From positions 14,208,131 to 14,272,130 of the forward strand of contig OZ059894.1 in assembly GCA_964057225.1 (NCBI GenBank): a DNA stretch of 64,000 nucleotides. The letters are read 5' to 3'. The notes under the pieces are model-generated. The model saw only the letters and a program-made list of their open reading frames with translations, made no database searches and was not told the DNA's origin. A program made the translations under genes and the position numbers. Below, piece by piece: positions 61,541 to 64,000 of this stretch (within the stretch, counting starts at the first letter, position 1; each line of letters opens with the position of its first letter). Origin of the DNA: Auanema rhodensis (lineage: Eukaryota; Nematoda; Chromadorea; Rhabditida; Rhabditidae).

Positions 61541-63315
61541 ACTATGTTGTCGTCATTGTCGTCCTCCTCGTCGTCACAAACTCAACAACGCTATCATCAA
61601 AATCGGAAATTTTCTATGCAATTATAGTCTCTAGAACTACGTCTCCTTTCATCTGCCTTTCCTGAATTACTATTTCCTTATCGTCATTCATATACTTGTC
61701 GTAATAGTCGAAATCGTGAACGCCATTGCTTCTTCAACTGCCTTTAAGAGCATACAGAACAACAACGAAGATGAAGGCTTCTTAGATTCTTGTTGCTGAG
61801 GAGAAAGAAAGGGATGGACAAAAAAAAGAAGGAAAGGAAGAAGAAGAAGCTATGACGTTTGTTTGTTCATACCAAGCCTTCATTAACAATATGCGAATGT
61901 TTACAATTATATGGATTTGACAACTCCGGGCTGATGGCTGGTCATCAGTCATTATAAAGGCAGATTCCTCATCGATTCGACAAACTTTCATTCTATTCCA
62001 TGTGTAAAATAATACTTTTTGCTATTTTGCAACTTAATTATCTCAGAAAAAAACCATTCACCGTTAGCAGGTGAAAATTGAGATATATTTTTTCTTGCAA
62101 CAGACCATTAACAAGAATTTATATTTATTGTATCGGGTTCCTCTGGTTTTCTAGTTGTTCTGCTGCTTTGCACATATTACGGGTATTTTTCTTGTTGTTT
62201 AATAAAGAAATTTGAATAATAAATAAAGAATTTATATAGACTAATAAAATTATCACAATTGATTTCGACGATGTAGCTAAATGAACAACACTAAGAAGAA
62301 ACTCAAAAAATGTACTATAAGACCATATCGAACAGACTAAGGCGGTTTTTACCTGAATAATAAAAACGGAAACACTAATAATACACAACTGATGAAATAA
62401 ACAGGCAAGTGGTTCATCTACCAATATCAAGAATGATTTGTTCTATACTGTATTTTACTTTCCATAACAGAAGTTGGATTAACTCAAGAATATCCCATAT
62501 TATTCTCTAATTGCAGTTAAAGGAAAGATATATAAAATTGTGAAGAACTCGAACATGGATTTTAGTAGAAGTTGGTTAACAAGATTTCTGTACAAAGAAT
62601 AAAAGCAAAGGCAACCCGTGCTGGAACACCTGTAAATAGAACGATCAATCTATTATTGTATTCAACAATTCGTGGAAAAGTTGAAAAAATAAGAAAATAA
62701 AAGAGCACAATTCATCTGACGTTCAATGTATTTAAACATTCCTTTATCTATCTATGTTATACTGAGGACTGTAGGAAAACATTATGAATTTACTCGAAAG
62801 GGCATGCAAATGTATAATAGGTGAGTAAATTGTCATAAACAAAATTACAAAAATGTCTTTTTGAATTGAATCTAGAACTGTGGCGTACATATAAAAGTAA
62901 ATATCATAAGGTAGAATTGATAACCTCATTCTTAAGTGAACTTTGCTCACGAATTTTACCAAAACATCTTTTGTTCACTATACATACCAGTTAAACTCTC
63001 AAGTACTGGTTCTTCCACCCCACCTCCCATCCACGTTTTCAGACAAGAATTTTGTCTTCAACAAAAAGGGTAAGATAGATGAATCCCGCAATTTAAACTA
63101 TGTTCAAGATATAAGTCAAAAATTCAAATTCATGCTTCAACTTTTCAATCTTGAAAATCTATAAGACGAGAATGCCATCATCCAAAGCACTTCAGTGTAT
63201 GAAAGTTGCAGTGCTAATCATAATTTTTGAAAGAAAAGATGAAAATAGCAACTAGATTAAAGAAAGAATAGTGGACAAAAAAATAAAGTGAAATTGAGTA
63301 CATGTTCACTTACAA
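61541..63315. other. intergenic between convergent genes
   Basis: The first few hundred bases (61541-61800) are less AT-rich and contain GTCGTC/CATC-type runs, probably the 3' UTR of the 75-residue gene. I see no further gene up to the LAMTOR2 stop. Confidence 0.5.
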
Positions 63316-63814
63316 TTAAGAGCTCTTGCTTACAATACTGAGGGGTCCCTCAAGGTAAGTAGCAAGAGTCTGCAACTTCTTACGAACTAAGCCTAAATTG
63401 GCATTCGGTGTTGCCTGAAATATTATTTTTCAGATTAATCGCAAAAGTAGAATAACCTTCAAAGCAATAAGCATTGTGGAGACTTTCGTGCAGGCGAGAA
63501 TGCCATCATCCAAAGTTAGGATGGCTTCACGTAATTCATCCTTACCTAAAATCAAGAATTAGGGAAATATTAATAGAAAAAATACCTTTTCGATCGAAAG
63601 AATCCCATATGCTTGATATAAGAGCAGCAGTGACATTAGAACTATCTTTACCTTCTTTATCACCACTATAAGCTAACAACAATCCTGAAATAAACCATAT
63701 TTGAAAAATAAAATGATAAGATAACCTACCCTCACGGTTAAAAAGAAGAGCTCCGGTAACCTCAGCAGTATTTACCTGACCTAACACACCCACTAAAGCT
63801 TTTTGCCGCAGCAT
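63316..63814 (-). CDS. lmtr-2: LAMTOR2 (p14/ROBLD3), Ragulator roadblock subunit
   Basis: Predicted 123 residues in four exons: 63814-63730, 63684-63586, 63545-63457, 63414-63316; human LAMTOR2 has 125. The start MLRQKALVGVLGQVNTAEV and the LLLAYSG, NVTAALISSIW and FDRKG segments follow the human protein closely, with the roadblock/LC7 fold spread over the whole chain. With LAMTOR3 it forms the heterodimer at the centre of Ragulator, which holds Rag GTPases and mTORC1, and a MEK1 scaffold, on late endosomes and lysosomes. The C-terminal third is more divergent (ATPNANLGLVRKKL replaces a VGFGMLKAKA-type helix), and the protein ends in SKSS. The introns are 41-45 bp. It runs towards the 75-residue gene. 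Confidence 0.95.
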
Positions 63815-64000
63815 TTCTTAAAAAAAAACATTTAACATAACACAGTGAATTGAAATATCTGGTAGGAGGAGAACCCCATTACAAACAAAGAAAACTAAAT
63901 AGTTAGTTTAGTTTGAAACACGTAGAAATGATGATCATAGTAACAACCATGTACAATTGATAAACGAAAACATTACGAACAACAATAATAATATATTTGG
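63815..64000. other. upstream flank of LAMTOR2
   Basis: Short AT-rich flank with the minus-strand promoter; nothing further can be called before the window ends. Confidence 0.4.

Noticed and set aside
1-64000. CRISPR arrays, bacterial operons, or prophage
   Set aside because: The only regular arrays are the contiguous coding 30-bp repeats and microsatellites, with no spacers; genes are intron-rich and eukaryotic.

Overview
The window looks like nuclear DNA of a small-genome invertebrate, most probably a nematode. It is very AT-rich, genes are split into many short exons by introns mostly of 41-60 bp with short T-rich 3' ends (TTTCAG, TTTTAG, TTAAG), intergenic DNA is full of GA/CT and TA microsatellites, and two genes have an acceptor-like AG directly in front of their ATG, as expected for spliced-leader addition. 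The species cannot be named; another compact AT-rich ecdysozoan is not excluded. Gene models were built by hand from reading frame, splice-site dinucleotides and phase. In every model the exon lengths sum to a multiple of three.

Layout. 1-6.85 kb: gene-poor, with perhaps one terminal exon at the left edge. 6.85-17.4 kb: five genes for secreted or membrane proteins (a secreted orphan, a lipocalin-like protein, a single-pass membrane protein, a Pro/Thr/acid-rich extracellular protein, and a 79-residue secreted peptide precursor). 17.4-25.06 kb: intergenic, with microsatellites and a duplicated TCACGTGA motif. 25.06-28.13 kb: a 15-exon transmembrane PDZ protein with an antisense tRNA-Phe gene in one intron. 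29.33-34.64 kb (minus strand): a very large mucin-like protein, about 164 copies of a 30-bp unit, with signal peptide and a GPI-type hydrophobic C-terminus. 34.9-36.1 kb: a repeat-rich patch (LTR-like piece, GC-rich minisatellite, tRNA-Met pseudogene). 36.5-44.7 kb: a TREX-like 3' exonuclease followed head-to-tail by a FAN1 structure-specific nuclease, possibly co-transcribed. 44.7-52.9 kb: no convincing gene. 52.95-61.54 kb: a 75-residue protein spread over three exons with a 6.9-kb first intron and a GC-box/octamer/E-box promoter region. 63.3-63.8 kb: LAMTOR2, the Ragulator roadblock subunit.

Functionally the clearest gene relation is TREX-like exonuclease plus FAN1, two DNA-processing nucleases in tandem. 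The clearest structural oddity is the mucin repeat array, which contains a 1.4-kb internal duplication with 2,010-bp offset. The block of secreted genes at 6.85-17.4 kb shares extracellular destination but not sequence.
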